The notes below the pieces were generated by a model. It searched no databases and was not told the DNA's origin. It saw only the letters and a program-made list of their open reading frames with translations. From NCBI GenBank assembly GCA_002311645.1, contig DBYW01000050.1, forward strand, positions 37,403 through 78,693: a stretch of DNA of 41,291 nt, in the 5' to 3' direction. A program made the position numbers and the translations under genes. This document shows, piece after piece, positions 41,113-41,291 of this stretch (positions are counted from its first letter, which is position 1; each line of letters begins with the position of its first letter). This DNA is from Bacteroidales bacterium UBA1176 (GTDB lineage Bacteria > Bacteroidota > Bacteroidia > Bacteroidales > WCHB1-69).

Positions 41113-41291
41113 ACACTGACATTGAAAATTCCGCTTAATAATGAGAAATTCTGAATTGTAGTTTCGCGGCGGCATTTGGTTGTTTGCACGATGGTAGCGA
41201 AGGGGCGCGCCCCTTCGCTACGAACGGATGTGTTTTGTGCCGCCGCCCCCCCCCCCCCCCAAAAAAAAAAAAAAAAAAAAAACGTCAGTCA
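41113..41291. other. Window end: palindrome and homopolymer tract
   Basis: No gene. A perfect 28-bp palindrome lies at 41194-41221 (separate entry). At 41246-41260 there are 15 C and at 41261-41282 22 A, next to each other, then CGTCAGTCA. Such a C15-A22 join is unlike anything else in the window and may be a sequencing or assembly artefact at a contig end. Confidence 0.6.
41194..41221. repeat. Perfect 28-bp GC-rich palindrome
   Basis: GTAGCGAAGGGGCG and its exact reverse complement, with no loop. It lies 80 bp after trpS and lacks a T-run. It could be a terminator-like or repetitive extragenic palindrome; the inner GGGGCGCGCCCC is of a kind often seen in dispersed repeats. Confidence 0.7.

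Overview
This window looks like part of a chromosome of an anaerobic Bacteroidales bacterium (phylum Bacteroidota); I cannot assign a family. Three things support this. Many genes are preceded by the Bacteroidota -7 element TAnnTTTG. Shine-Dalgarno sequences are mostly weak or absent. The housekeeping genes (F-type ATP synthase, pyrE, dnaN, yraN, a DUF2851 protein, a psd-family gene followed by a glycosyltransferase, and Rnf genes) are of Bacteroidales type.

Layout. Positions 1-12850 are GC-rich core genome. On the minus strand are the 5' part of atpA, then atpH and pyrE. Then come dnaN, RNase P RNA and yraN (minus), a DUF2851 gene, a lipoprotein gene, a phosphatidylserine-decarboxylase-family gene, a glycosyltransferase fusion gene, a secreted alpha/beta hydrolase (minus) and rnfDGEA, closed by a strong terminator. 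About 550 bp without a recognisable gene follow.

Positions 13392-36887 form an AT-richer run of 17 genes, all on the plus strand, many nearly touching or overlapping. They encode: a ClpX-like AAA+ ATPase fused to a phosphodiester-glycosidase (NAGPA)-like domain; three small proteins; a large Tubulin_2-type tubulin/FtsZ homologue between two membrane-anchored von Willebrand A (vWA) proteins; a small membrane protein; a channel-like protein with TrkA-N/RCK-like folds and a C-terminal RyR-like domain; a stand-alone RyR domain; an M48 metallopeptidase fused to a TerB-like domain; a FakA-like (DAK2) protein and a DegV/FakB-like lipid-binding protein on either side of a TIR-LRR protein; a TIR-WD40 protein; a small TIR protein; and an unknown protein that overlaps it. 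A relic of a further TIR gene follows. My best reading is an undescribed, multi-component, membrane-associated sensing and immunity system. TIR, RyR, TerB, vWA and AAA+ modules are typical of prokaryotic conflict and stress systems, but the combination with a FakA/FakB pair and an AAA-NAGPA fusion is not one I recognise. This function is inference.

Positions 37154-41112 hold an AbiEi-like (DUF6088-type) antitoxin whose toxin partner has been gutted, a lipoprotein, a short pyrophosphatase-like protein, an RNA 2'-phosphotransferase (kptA) and trpS. The window ends with a perfect 28-bp palindrome and a suspicious C15-A22 homopolymer. I saw no integrase, transposase, tRNA or CRISPR array.
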